This document shows positions 36,299 to 44,133 of a stretch of 64,000 bases of DNA, piece after piece. Origin of the DNA: Flavobacteriales bacterium. GTDB taxonomy: Bacteria; Bacteroidota; Bacteroidia; Flavobacteriales_F; PHOS-HE28. The stretch lies in the NCBI GenBank assembly GCA_020635675.1, contig JACJZJ010000005.1, positions 1-64,000 of the forward strand, given 5' to 3'. A program made the position numbers and the translations under genes. The notes beneath the pieces are model-generated. The model saw nothing but the letters and a program-made list of their open reading frames with translations, ran no database searches and was not told the DNA's origin. Every line of letters begins with the position of its first letter. Positions within the stretch are counted from its first letter, which is position 1.

Positions 36299-36952
36299 TC
36301 ACCCGTCCGCCCGGGCCCCTTCACTGCGTCCGAAGGTGGTGCTGAACCCGAGTCCGAAGGTGAAGAATCGAAAGGGGCCTTGAGGACCGTCGATGATCCG
36401 CCCCGGGAATTCGTCGATCCCGAGCTTGTCCGGGCTCAACTGGACGTCGTCGACCTCATATCCGATACGCAGACTGAAGGCCAGTGCGTCGGATGCATGA
36501 AGGTAGTACCCCATGTGTACGCCCCAGTGGAAACCCCGGTCCTTGGGCACGTGGGTCGCAAGACTGCTGTGGTAGCGGTATTCGGCCAGGCCCGCTTCCG
36601 CCGCGAACTCATAGAATGACCGTTCTGCGAAGTAATGTTCGTACTGCGCCTGCCCGAAATAGCACGACCGAAAGATCTCCCCGCTCACTGAATACGGCAG
36701 TAGCGAACGCTCCTCGATGCCGAACCAGGTGGCATCGCCCCCCACTCCTACGCCCAATCCTTTCGCGAACGGATACTGTAGGCGTAGCCCGATCCGACCG
36801 ATGTTCTCCGTTATATCGTCGAAAAGTTTCGGGGCCAAGGGCACGGGTAAGGTCAGGTCGCCTTTCAGGTTGGGACGGGGTTCCGGAAGCCTTTGTGCGA
36901 GCGCTACGCAGGTCGCCAGGGACAGAACACCGATCAACGCATACCGCCTCAT
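36299..36952 (-). CDS. Beta-barrel outer-membrane protein
   Basis: The 217-residue protein has a signal peptide (to about residue 19, V-A-L-A-Q) and eight or so amphipathic strands, ending F-G-L-G-F-S-T-T-F-G. No family is assigned beyond a small barrel. Its ATG overlaps the stop of the upstream gene at 36949 by the four bases ATGA, so translation is likely coupled. Confidence 0.75.
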   Translation of the reverse strand: MRRYALIGVLSLATCVALAQRLPEPRPNLKGDLTLPVPLAPKLFDDITENIGRIGLRLQYPFAKGLGVGVGGDATWFGIEERSLLPYSVSGEIFRSCYFGQAQYEHYFAERSFYEFAAEAGLAEYRYHSSLATHVPKDRGFHWGVHMGYYLHASDALAFSLRIGYEVDDVQLSPDKLGIDEFPGRIIDGPQGPFRFFTFGLGFSTTFGRSEGARADG

Positions 36953-37341
36953 GAATGGGACAAACGGAACCGCCGCACCGTCCGCTGTGATGCTGTGCGT
37001 AGTTCAAAGTAGTATTCCCCGTCCGGGCGTCCCTCCAGTGACCGTTCAAGCCACTGCTCGCCCGGCCGGGCCTCCTCCAAAGGCCACTCCCCCAAAGTGC
37101 CATGGGAATTATCAAGCAGGGCCGTTCTGAGGGAACGCGGATGCGGCACGATGACCTGTACACGGATCCGGGACGGATGGTAGGCCACTTCGATGCGAAG
37201 TATGTCGATATGCCTGGCCACCGGAAGCTCACGTCTCAGAACACGCAGTTTGAACCGCTGCCATAGGAGGACAAGAACGAGCAGGCCAAGTGTGATGATC
37301 AGCGCGGTGCGGAGGGTCGCAAGGTCGAAATGCATGGTCAA
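36949..37341 (-). CDS. Single-pass membrane protein of unknown function
   Basis: The 130-residue protein has one N-terminal helix (A-L-I-I-T-L-G-L-L-V-L-V-L-L-W) and a basic, beta-rich domain (R-I-E-V-A-Y-H-P-S-R-I-R-V-Q-V-I-V). It resembles nothing I can name. It overlaps both neighbours by four bases (36949-36952 and 37338-37341), which argues for a tightly coupled three-gene operon. Confidence 0.72.
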   Translation of the reverse strand: MTMHFDLATLRTALIITLGLLVLVLLWQRFKLRVLRRELPVARHIDILRIEVAYHPSRIRVQVIVPHPRSLRTALLDNSHGTLGEWPLEEARPGEQWLERSLEGRPDGEYYFELRTASQRTVRRFRLSHS

Positions 37342-37613
37342 AGGACGATCACACCCTGGATCTCAGAGGCCCTGTCGTAGCGGTCGACCACGTCGTCCGC
37401 GTTCATCATCACTTCCTTGGCCGTAATGCTGAGGTACTTGCCACCTTTGGAGTAGCGGCGGAGCAGTTCACTTTCCTTCGGGAACAGTGCGAGGACGGCA
37501 TCGAGACGTTCCTTATCGGGTTCGAAGATGAACTTGAACATGTATACCGCGGGCCATTCGTGCACGCTGTTCAATCTGGCCCGCAGGCGTTCCTTGGTGG
37601 CGTCGTCCAGCAT
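37338..37613 (-). CDS. DUF493 family protein
   Basis: The 91-residue protein has the YbeD/DUF493 features: W-P-A-V-Y-M-F-K-F-I-F near residue 20, S-K-G-G-K-Y-L-S-I-T near 55, and a final V-D-R-Y-D-R-A-S-E-I. The fold is ferredoxin-like; in other bacteria a member lies near lipoyl genes, but none are here. I chose the start at 37613 because the upstream open frame covers the divergent gene. A TAnnTTTG element lies 13 bp upstream. Confidence 0.85.
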   Translation of the reverse strand: MLDDATKERLRARLNSVHEWPAVYMFKFIFEPDKERLDAVLALFPKESELLRRYSKGGKYLSITAKEVMMNADDVVDRYDRASEIQGVIVL

Positions 37614-37625
37614 GGGTGATCTTTG

Positions 37626-37633
37626 CAAAGGTA
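37626..37633 (-). promoter_or_regulatory. -7 element of the DUF493 operon
   Basis: In the minus direction the site reads T-A-C-C-T-T-T-G, an exact match to TAnnTTTG, 13 bp before the DUF493 start. No good -33 TTG is seen. Confidence 0.55.
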
Positions 37634-37703
37634 GCCGCCCCCGCCGCCTCGGATCGAACGTTCCGGCATGGTGCGTGTACAGTGTGATGAGCCATCTCGA
37701 TAA

Positions 37704-38804
37704 ATGATCCGCACGATCTTGATACCGAGCCTGTTCCTGATGCTCGGTCCGCTCGCGGCCCAGGTCGGCGACAAGCCACGCGCTTTGGAGCCGTACCAAG
37801 GTGCCTGGTCTGTCGCTCCAAAAGCCATGCAGGAAATGGTCGTCACCTCCGGGAGCGCGCGCAGGCCTTCCAAAGAGGCCGCGAACACGATCACACTTGA
37901 CGAACTGCGTGCATTCCGATGCGATGCATTGGCGCGGGGCAACGGATCGCTGAGCGGCACCGATAGGAGCACGTTGGAACACATGGCCACCGCCATTGAA
38001 CGGTCCTCTCCGGGCAGTTTCGAGGCGCATTTGGCCGCGTTCCATGCGGCATCGCCTTCCGAGGAGGCCTTTCGGGAACTGGACCTTGCCCTGAGGTCCG
38101 GCCCGGACAGGCCTGAGCTTTTGGGACCCTCCATGATGGCTGCGGAGCGTGCTGGCGATGGCGCCGCGCTCGAACGGGCGGCCCTGGCAATGGACCGGTC
38201 CGGTCATATCGCGCCCGGTCTGATGCAGGTGGCCAACGACCTCCTCGTCTCATTGGATAAGAACGCCGTGGTGGTGCTGGCCGGAGAGATGGATATCTAT
38301 CCCACGCTTGTGCTGCGATACGCGCGGTCACTGCGACCCGATATCATGGTGATCGACGGGCGCCTGTTGGGGTCGGTGGACTATCGCACCCGTGTATACC
38401 ACGAAGCAGGCGGCAAGGGCGTCGTTCCCGAGGAAGGTGTCGCGTTCATCCGGGGGCTGGCGGGCACATCCCCACGGCCTGTTCAGTTCGGTCTCGGACT
38501 GGGGCACGGCTGGGCGGATGCGCTTGCCGGCGAGATCCACCTGACCGGACTCGCCTACCGGGTAGGTACTCCTCCACCGAACGCCATGCAGGTCCTGGGC
38601 GAGCGGTGGGACAGGTTCTCCCCCACCCCGGAGGCCGGCCCCCTGAGCTGGAGCTACCTGCTTCCGGGTAGCGTGCTGCTGCGTCACTACCGCACGAACC
38701 AAGATGAGAGCCTTGCAGGCCCGCTGGAACTGCAGTTGCGGGAGCTGGCCCAACACATCGGGGCCGTCAATGACCTCTACCGAACAGGCGTGCTGCCGCA
38801 CTGA
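37704..38804 (+). CDS. Secreted protein linked to the sigma-factor operon
   Basis: The 366-residue protein has a signal peptide (M-I-R-T-I-L-I-P-S-L, ending A-A-Q). The region near residue 190-220 reads V-V-V-L-A-G-E-M-D-I-Y-P, then L-R-P-D-I-M-V-I-D-G-R-L-L. This resembles the G-D-N-D-T-Y-P...R-x-D-V-x-V-x-N-x-x-L-L segment after the membrane domain of DUF2723 proteins. No catalytic function is clear. It ends 3 bp before the sigma factor start. Confidence 0.75.
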   Translation: MIRTILIPSLFLMLGPLAAQVGDKPRALEPYQGAWSVAPKAMQEMVVTSGSARRPSKEAANTITLDELRAFRCDALARGNGSLSGTDRSTLEHMATAIERSSPGSFEAHLAAFHAASPSEEAFRELDLALRSGPDRPELLGPSMMAAERAGDGAALERAALAMDRSGHIAPGLMQVANDLLVSLDKNAVVVLAGEMDIYPTLVLRYARSLRPDIMVIDGRLLGSVDYRTRVYHEAGGKGVVPEEGVAFIRGLAGTSPRPVQFGLGLGHGWADALAGEIHLTGLAYRVGTPPPNAMQVLGERWDRFSPTPEAGPLSWSYLLPGSVLLRHYRTNQDESLAGPLELQLRELAQHIGAVNDLYRTGVLPH

Positions 38805-38807
38805 ACC

Positions 38808-39425
38808 ATGGCGTTGTTCCGCAGCCCATATCACCAAGCCACGGATGAACGCCTGATGGAACTCATCACGCAGGGCGATGAAGCCGCGTTCACCGCGTTG
38901 TATGATCGCTACAGTGGCCGCGTGCTGAACTACTTCCATCGCATGTTGTGGAACGATAGGGAACGCGCCCAGGACTTCCTGCAGGAGCTTTTTACCAAGA
39001 TCGCGCGGAAGCCATCGAGCTACGACGCCGCGCGACCTTTCAGCACCTGGCTCTTCAGCGTGGCCAACAACATGTGCAAGAACGAATACCGCCGCGAGGA
39101 GGTCAGACGCAATGCGATACCCGAGCTGAGACACAATGGACATCGGGTGGAGGAACCTGTCGCAGGCAGCAATGTGGATCGCGCCCATTTCCGGGCCCGT
39201 TTGGCCGAGGAACTGGACCGGCTCGACCCCGACCACAAGGCCACTTTCGTGATGCGTTATGAGGAGGAAATGGCCATCAAGGAGATCGCCGCAGTGTTCA
39301 ATTGCTCGGAAGGCACGGTGAAATCCCGTCTTTTCTACACCCTGAAGAAACTGGCCGAACGGCTCGGGGAGTTCGGCCCGATGCAAAAAGATCCACATGG
39401 ACATGCGCGAACGATACGACCCTGA
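38808..39425 (+). CDS. ECF RNA polymerase sigma factor
   Basis: The 205-residue protein has the sigma-70 region 2 (Y-D-R-Y-S-G-R-V-L-N-Y-F, then A-Q-D-F-L-Q-E-L-F) near residues 30-70. Region 4 with a helix-turn-helix (M-A-I-K-E-I-A-A-V-F-N-C-S-E-G-T-V-K-S-R) lies near 155-175. It should direct transcription of a small regulon, probably kept inactive by the product of the overlapping gene at 39397. The last 28 bases overlap that gene. Confidence 0.93.
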   Translation: MALFRSPYHQATDERLMELITQGDEAAFTALYDRYSGRVLNYFHRMLWNDRERAQDFLQELFTKIARKPSSYDAARPFSTWLFSVANNMCKNEYRREEVRRNAIPELRHNGHRVEEPVAGSNVDRAHFRARLAEELDRLDPDHKATFVMRYEEEMAIKEIAAVFNCSEGTVKSRLFYTLKKLAERLGEFGPMQKDPHGHARTIRP

Positions 39426-40353
39426 GGACATCGAACAACTGCTGTCCGAACGCGGCTTTGATGAGCTGCTGGAAGAGGAACGTGCCTATGTGCTGCGCCA
39501 CTTGAGCGGGCGGGAGGAGTATGAGCGGATGCGCTCCACGCTCCATTTCCTACGCCACGCGGAACCGGAACGTGAGCTCCTTGTGCCGGACCCGGAGGTG
39601 CGAGCAGACCTGTTGAACACGTTCCGGGAGGCCCGACGCACGCGCTTCACCATCTGGCTGAACACGATAGGTGCATGGTTGATGCCACAACGCCCCTCCC
39701 TGTTGTGGCGCCCGGTGCTGGCCCTGGCCGGACTTGCGTTGGTCACCCTGGTCGGTGTGGGTCTGTGGCGAGGCCTCTCCGACCGTAGCGAGAACATGCT
39801 GGCACGAGCGGAGAGTGCGCGAGCGCTCGACCCGACCGCGCCCGCGCCGATCGAGCAAAAGGGGACGGGGACGCCCTCCGATGAAATGGGCCAGGACGTG
39901 CAGGCCAGAGAGGCCGGACCTTCCTCCAAGGAAGGTGCATCGAACGCATCCGGACAAAGTGCGATGATCCCGGAACGGATGGAGGCAGTACCGCGCACGC
40001 CGGTCCTGGATGAGGAGTTGATGGACACCGATCACAAGGCCTTGGCCGGAGCCGCATTGGAGGAGGTGTTCACGGACGCGGTCATCGAGGAGGTGGCTGA
40101 AGCCGAAGGGTCCACGCGTTCCGACAGGGCATACGATGGTCAGGACCGACCCGTGACGGAGAACGACCTGATGAACGCTCAGGTCCCGTCAGCTGCGGAA
40201 GGCACCCCTGTGAAAGCCATTTCCCGAAAGGGGTCCGGAAGGGACCGGACAGGCAATGAAATGGCGAAGACCGGGACCAAGGGACCGGATGCCGGAGGAA
40301 CATTGGCACGGACCCATGCGGACCTGCTGGTCCTATTGCATCGAGCCTGGTAG
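39397..40353 (+). CDS. Putative membrane anti-sigma factor
   Basis: The 318-residue protein has a cytoplasmic N-terminal domain of about 105 residues, one transmembrane helix (V-L-A-L-A-G-L-A-L-V-T-L-V-G-V-G-L-W, near residues 108-125), and a long low-complexity outside part rich in Glu, Ala, Thr and Pro. The position next to an ECF sigma factor and the 29-base overlap point to an anti-sigma role. The zinc-binding H-x3-C-x2-C motif of many anti-sigma factors is absent, so this stays an inference. Confidence 0.72.
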   Translation: MDMRERYDPEDIEQLLSERGFDELLEEERAYVLRHLSGREEYERMRSTLHFLRHAEPERELLVPDPEVRADLLNTFREARRTRFTIWLNTIGAWLMPQRPSLLWRPVLALAGLALVTLVGVGLWRGLSDRSENMLARAESARALDPTAPAPIEQKGTGTPSDEMGQDVQAREAGPSSKEGASNASGQSAMIPERMEAVPRTPVLDEELMDTDHKALAGAALEEVFTDAVIEEVAEAEGSTRSDRAYDGQDRPVTENDLMNAQVPSAAEGTPVKAISRKGSGRDRTGNEMAKTGTKGPDAGGTLARTHADLLVLLHRAW

Positions 40354-40357
40354 CGGA

Positions 40358-40696
40358 TCAGCGGACCACGAAGAGCTGCTCGATCCGCAGATCGCGACCG
40401 GTGATCAGCAGTCGCATCTCGCCCTTCGGGAAAACTCCCTTGTCCAGAAGTCGCACCAATTCGTTGGTGAGGGCCTTGCCTTCCTCCTTGTACCACGTGC
40501 GACCGTCCAGATCGCGGACTTCAATGGTCACCTTGCCTATCCGGTGATCACTGTGCAATTGCAATTTGATGAAGGCGGATGCGCGCGAACATTCCACGGA
40601 TGCGCTCGTTCGCTCGGCCGTCCGACCGCCTTTGGCGCTCACCATCGCCGTGACTCCCATGACCAGCGCGAGCAGGACCGTTCGTAGCGCATGCAT
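40358..40696 (-). CDS. Small secreted protein of unknown function
   Basis: The 112-residue protein starts M-H-A-L-R-T-V-L-L-A and has a signal peptide ending near V-S-A. The mature part is beta-rich (K-V-T-I-E-V-R-D-L-D-G-R-T-W-Y), and its last strands (M-R-L-L-I-T-G, I-E-Q-L-F-V-V) resemble the closing strands of T9SS sorting domains, though the whole is too short to be sure. Its stop lies 5 bp from that of the anti-sigma gene. A promoter element precedes it. Confidence 0.68.
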   Translation of the reverse strand: MHALRTVLLALVMGVTAMVSAKGGRTAERTSASVECSRASAFIKLQLHSDHRIGKVTIEVRDLDGRTWYKEEGKALTNELVRLLDKGVFPKGEMRLLITGRDLRIEQLFVVR

Positions 40697-40701
40697 CCAT
40701 A

Positions 40702-40709
40702 CAAAATTA
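40702..40709 (-). promoter_or_regulatory. -7 element of the small secreted protein gene
   Basis: In the minus direction the site is T-A-A-T-T-T-T-G, an exact TAnnTTTG. It lies only 5 bp before the start at 40696, so the mRNA would have almost no leader. Confidence 0.5.
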
Positions 40710-40734
40710 ACACTCCCGACCGGACCGCCGAGGA

Positions 40735-41757
40735 TCACTGCCAGGTCCGGACGAACGCGGCATCCTGGAGTTCGTGCCGGTCGGCGGTCGTAATGGCATA
40801 GTTGAAGCCATTGTAAATGGAATGGGCCCCGAATGCACCGTCACGTCGCAACGCGAGAAAGCCGACCTGCTGACCGGTCAGTCCAGGATGCTTGCGCAAC
40901 ACACGATCGACGGCTTCCCTACAGGCCTCCAGTGGTTCCATGCCTTGTCGCATCAACTCGACCACGCTGTGGCTACCAGCCGTCCGCATGACAAGCTCCC
41001 CGGTGCCGGTGGCACATGCTGCGCCCACATCCCCGTCCACGAAAAGGCCCGCACCGATGATGGGTGAGTCACCGACCCGACCATGGATTTTGAAGGCCAG
41101 TCCGCTGGTGGTGCACGAACCTGCCATACGTCCCTGAGCATCCATGGCCAGCATGCCGATGGTATCGTGGTCCGTGGCATCCCCCTTGCCCGCTGGAGCA
41201 TTCTCATTGTTCACGCCCGGCCGGTATTCGCTGGTCCGGAGCCATTCCTTCCAACGTTCGGTCACTTCCGGGATCCGCACCGTCCGTTCGCTGAATCCGT
41301 TCGCCAATGCCCACTGCGCGGCGCCCTCTCCGACCAGCATCACGTGCGGGGTGCGCTCCATGACCGCACGCGCTATGCTGACCGGATGCTCGAAGTGCTC
41401 GAGGAAAGCAACGGAACCTGCGCGGCAATCGTGGTCCTGGATGCAGGCATCAAGCGTGACATGGCCATCCCGGTCAGGCAGGCCGCCAAGCCCCACGCTG
41501 CGGTTGGACATATCGCTCTCCACCACCATGACACCCTGTTCCACCGCATCAAGCACGGCTCCACCTTCCTGAAGGACCTGCCGGGCCTTGGCGTTCGCGA
41601 GAAGACCATGGTCCCAGGTGCTGAGGAGGACCGGCCCGACGCCCGACCCCGATGTGCGAAGTGATGGAACCGGCCTCCACCTGGCCTGAACACCGGACAG
41701 GATGGTCGCAGCAGAACCCGTAAGCCCTAACCTCAAGAATCGTCTTCTGGTGGTCAT
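40735..41757 (-). CDS. Glycosylasparaginase-type N(4)-(GlcNAc)-asparaginase
   Basis: The 340-residue Ntn-hydrolase starts with a twin-arginine-like signal (T-R-R-R-F-L-R-L-G). It has the auto-cleavage site D-H-D-T-I-G, giving Thr199 as the new N-terminal nucleophile. Downstream G-R-V-G-D-S-P-I-I-G-A-G and A-A-C-A-T-G-T-G-E are family blocks. The enzyme splits the GlcNAc-Asn bond left after glycoprotein breakdown. It opens a stretch that also carries a sugar transporter, a ROK kinase and a hexosaminidase. The Tat signal implies a periplasmic location. Confidence 0.93.
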   Translation of the reverse strand: MTTRRRFLRLGLTGSAATILSGVQARWRPVPSLRTSGSGVGPVLLSTWDHGLLANAKARQVLQEGGAVLDAVEQGVMVVESDMSNRSVGLGGLPDRDGHVTLDACIQDHDCRAGSVAFLEHFEHPVSIARAVMERTPHVMLVGEGAAQWALANGFSERTVRIPEVTERWKEWLRTSEYRPGVNNENAPAGKGDATDHDTIGMLAMDAQGRMAGSCTTSGLAFKIHGRVGDSPIIGAGLFVDGDVGAACATGTGELVMRTAGSHSVVELMRQGMEPLEACREAVDRVLRKHPGLTGQQVGFLALRRDGAFGAHSIYNGFNYAITTADRHELQDAAFVRTWQ

Positions 41758-41777
41758 CTATCCATGGGGTTGGAACG

Positions 41778-41803
41778 GAAAAGGCCCCTTTCGGAGCCTC
41801 TTC
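41778..41803 (-). terminator. Terminator of the Cys-rich T9SS cargo gene
   Basis: Eleven-bp arms (41778-41788 and 41793-41803, two G-U pairs) close a G-A-A-A tetraloop in the minus strand. It lies 25 bp past the stop at 41828, with T-rich sequence at the 3' side. Confidence 0.75.
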
Positions 41804-41827
41804 CCGTTTTCAGATCGCACGCAGTGC

Positions 41828-42646
41828 TCAGTGGTTCACGACGAAGCGTTCCTGCCAGGACTTTCCGCCGACTGCGATCGAAAGCATGTAGATACCGTCC
41901 GGAAAAGCCGAGACGTCATATTGGAACGATCTGTTCCGAACGTTATCGATCCGCTCCGTGGACATCGTTCTGCCGGATGCGTCCAGGATGGTCACGACCG
42001 CGTCACCCTGCGTGGCATTGAAGGCAAGGTTCAGCGACTCGGAGGTCGGGTTGGGGTAGACATGTGGCGTCACGATGCTCTCGTTCTCGAACAGTCCGAT
42101 CACGATCACGCCGTCCACTTCGAGCGCTACGTCGTCAACAAGCACATTGAATACCGTAGTGCCGTTCTCCGCCCCCTCCAACTTCACATTGTGCGTGCCG
42201 CCGTCAGCGTAGGCATCGATGGGCAGGGTCCACTGGGTGTAGCTTGCCATGTAGGTCACGGAATCATCCGGTGTGATCATGCCAACGTCGTTGCCATCGA
42301 CCATGGCCTTGAGATAGTTGCTCGAGGACAGGTCGCCCAGTGCGGGCATCTTCACCATCATGACGAGGTTGACGCTCGCTCCGGTGGGAATGATCGCGTC
42401 CTGGTCCACGGAGCCGATCTCCGTATTCGAACCCGAGCCCCCGAACCAGGCATAGAAAGTACCCGTGTTGGGCACACAGGGACCACCGCAAGTACCACAA
42501 CCGGCATCGCACAAGGGAGTGCCATAGTTGACAGAAGCCTCGTTCCAGGTACCCGCACCGATCCCGGCTTCGAAACTGCCGTCCGTGATCTGGGCGGCCG
42601 CTTCAAGTGAAAGGAATGCACAAGCGAGAAGAGTAAGGTGTTTCAT
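41828..42646 (-). CDS. Cys-rich jelly-roll-like T9SS cargo protein
   Basis: The 272-residue protein has a signal peptide (M-K-H-L-T-L-L-A, ending A-A-A-Q). The body is a beta-sandwich with D-G-S-F-E-A-G near the start and a Cys cluster C-D-A-G-C-G-T-C-G-G-P-C near residue 45, as seen in some carbohydrate-binding jelly-rolls. The C-terminal T9SS type-A domain has V-Y-P-N-P-T-S-E-S-L and F-P-D-G-I-Y-M-L-S-I. A role in surface glycan binding is inferred from fold and neighbours only. Confidence 0.83.
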   Translation of the reverse strand: MKHLTLLACAFLSLEAAAQITDGSFEAGIGAGTWNEASVNYGTPLCDAGCGTCGGPCVPNTGTFYAWFGGSGSNTEIGSVDQDAIIPTGASVNLVMMVKMPALGDLSSSNYLKAMVDGNDVGMITPDDSVTYMASYTQWTLPIDAYADGGTHNVKLEGAENGTTVFNVLVDDVALEVDGVIVIGLFENESIVTPHVYPNPTSESLNLAFNATQGDAVVTILDASGRTMSTERIDNVRNRSFQYDVSAFPDGIYMLSIAVGGKSWQERFVVNH

Positions 42647-42666
42647 GAGCATTGTGGATTTGCCCT

Positions 42667-42674
42667 CAAAGGTA
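42667..42674 (-). promoter_or_regulatory. -7 element of the Cys-rich cargo gene
   Basis: In the minus direction the site is T-A-C-C-T-T-T-G, an exact TAnnTTTG, 20 bp before the start at 42646. A TTG lies 24 bp further upstream, slightly beyond usual spacing. Confidence 0.6.
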
Positions 42675-42738
42675 TTCGATCCCCTGGGCCCATCCCGGCA
42701 AGTCCTCCCCTATTATTGCTCACCAAAGCTCCGGACCA

Positions 42739-44133
42739 ATGCCCGACAGAGCAGCCATGCATCGATCGGAAGGGAACGCGCACACCGGGCGGGCCATCCC
42801 ACCCATGATCGTCCTCACGACGCTGTTCTTCATGTGGGGCTTCATGACGGTGATGAACGATGTCCTTGTCCCCCACCTTCGGTCGGTGTTCACCCTCAGC
42901 TATTTCGAGAGCATGCTGGTGCAGTTCGCTTTCTTCGGGGCGTACTTCATCGGTTCGCTCCTCTACTATTCGGTATCCACACACCGGGGAGATCCCATCC
43001 AACGCGTGGGTTACAAGCGCGGGCTGATCTCCGGTCTGCTCCTGAGCGCATTGGGCAGTGCGCTCTTCGTTCCGGCCACATTCGCTGAGGTCTATGTCCT
43101 GTACCTCATCGCGCTGTTCGTGCTTGGTCTTGGCTTCACGCTGCTCCAGATCGCGGCCAATCCTTTCGTGGCGATCATCGGTCCCCCGAAAGGGGCCAGT
43201 GGACGGCTCAACCTTGCACAGGCCTTCAACAGTCTGGGCACGACCCTCGCCCCTCTCATCGGTGGCGCCCTGATCTTCGAATTCTTCAAGGGCACGAATG
43301 CCGTGCGTTGGCCCTACTTGTTCTTCGCATTGCTGCTTGTGTTGCAGGCGATCTGGGTGCTGTTCACGGCGTTACCCGAACCCCCGCGTGCAGAGATGAA
43401 CACCCGCAGCAATGCGTGGGGTCATCCCCAGTTGCGTCGCGGTGTAATTGCGATCTTCTGTTACGTGGGCGCTGAGGTGACCATCGGCAGCCTGTTGATC
43501 AGTTTCCTCGGTCTGGAAACGATCCTGGGCATGCCGGAGACCTCTGCCAAACAATATCTCAGCCTCTATTGGGGTGGTGCCATGACCGGGCGGTTCCTTG
43601 GTGCGGTGGCCTTGAGCACCCGCTTGTCGGCCGCTCGGCGTGCGCCAGTCCTCTTCGGGGTCGGTGCGCTCCTGTTCCTCCTGCTGTTCCTATTGAACCG
43701 ATACACAGGTGGGCTTGCATGGTCGCATGTATGGCCGATGGCCGTATTGATAACCGTCAACGCGCTGATCTTCCTCCTTTCCGGCGATCGTCCGGACCTG
43801 ACCCTGGGCCGGTTCGCACTCATTGCGATCACCTTGCTGGCGATGGCCTCCACCACTGGAGGTGCCTGGGCGATGTGGGCCCTGGTGGCGATCGGCCTGT
43901 TCAATTCCATCATGTGGAGCAACACATTCACCCTGGCGATCGACGGACTGGGCCACGATACCAGTCAGGGCAGCAGTCTGTTGGTGATGATGATCGTCGG
44001 TGGGGCATTGATCCCTCCTGTTCAGGGTGCGGTCGCGGATACGTCGATCGGTCTTCAGATGTCGTTCCTCACCTTGGTCCCCCTCTATGCCTATCTCGCC
44101 TGGTACGGGTTGAAAGGCGCAAAGCACACATGA
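42739..44133 (+). CDS. FucP-like sugar MFS transporter
   Basis: The 464-residue protein has twelve hydrophobic segments and FucP-family blocks: F-F-M-W-G-F-M-T-V-M-N-D near residue 30, L-G-L-G-F-T-L-L-Q-I-A-A-N-P-F near 125, and N-L-A-Q-A-F-N-S-L-G-T-T near 155. It should be a proton-sugar symporter in the inner membrane. With the kinase and hexosaminidase next to it, N-acetylglucosamine is the likely substrate (NagP-like). Its stop overlaps the kinase start (ATGA). ATG at 42757 is an alternative start. Confidence 0.9.
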   Translation: MPDRAAMHRSEGNAHTGRAIPPMIVLTTLFFMWGFMTVMNDVLVPHLRSVFTLSYFESMLVQFAFFGAYFIGSLLYYSVSTHRGDPIQRVGYKRGLISGLLLSALGSALFVPATFAEVYVLYLIALFVLGLGFTLLQIAANPFVAIIGPPKGASGRLNLAQAFNSLGTTLAPLIGGALIFEFFKGTNAVRWPYLFFALLLVLQAIWVLFTALPEPPRAEMNTRSNAWGHPQLRRGVIAIFCYVGAEVTIGSLLISFLGLETILGMPETSAKQYLSLYWGGAMTGRFLGAVALSTRLSAARRAPVLFGVGALLFLLLFLLNRYTGGLAWSHVWPMAVLITVNALIFLLSGDRPDLTLGRFALIAITLLAMASTTGGAWAMWALVAIGLFNSIMWSNTFTLAIDGLGHDTSQGSSLLVMMIVGGALIPPVQGAVADTSIGLQMSFLTLVPLYAYLAWYGLKGAKHT

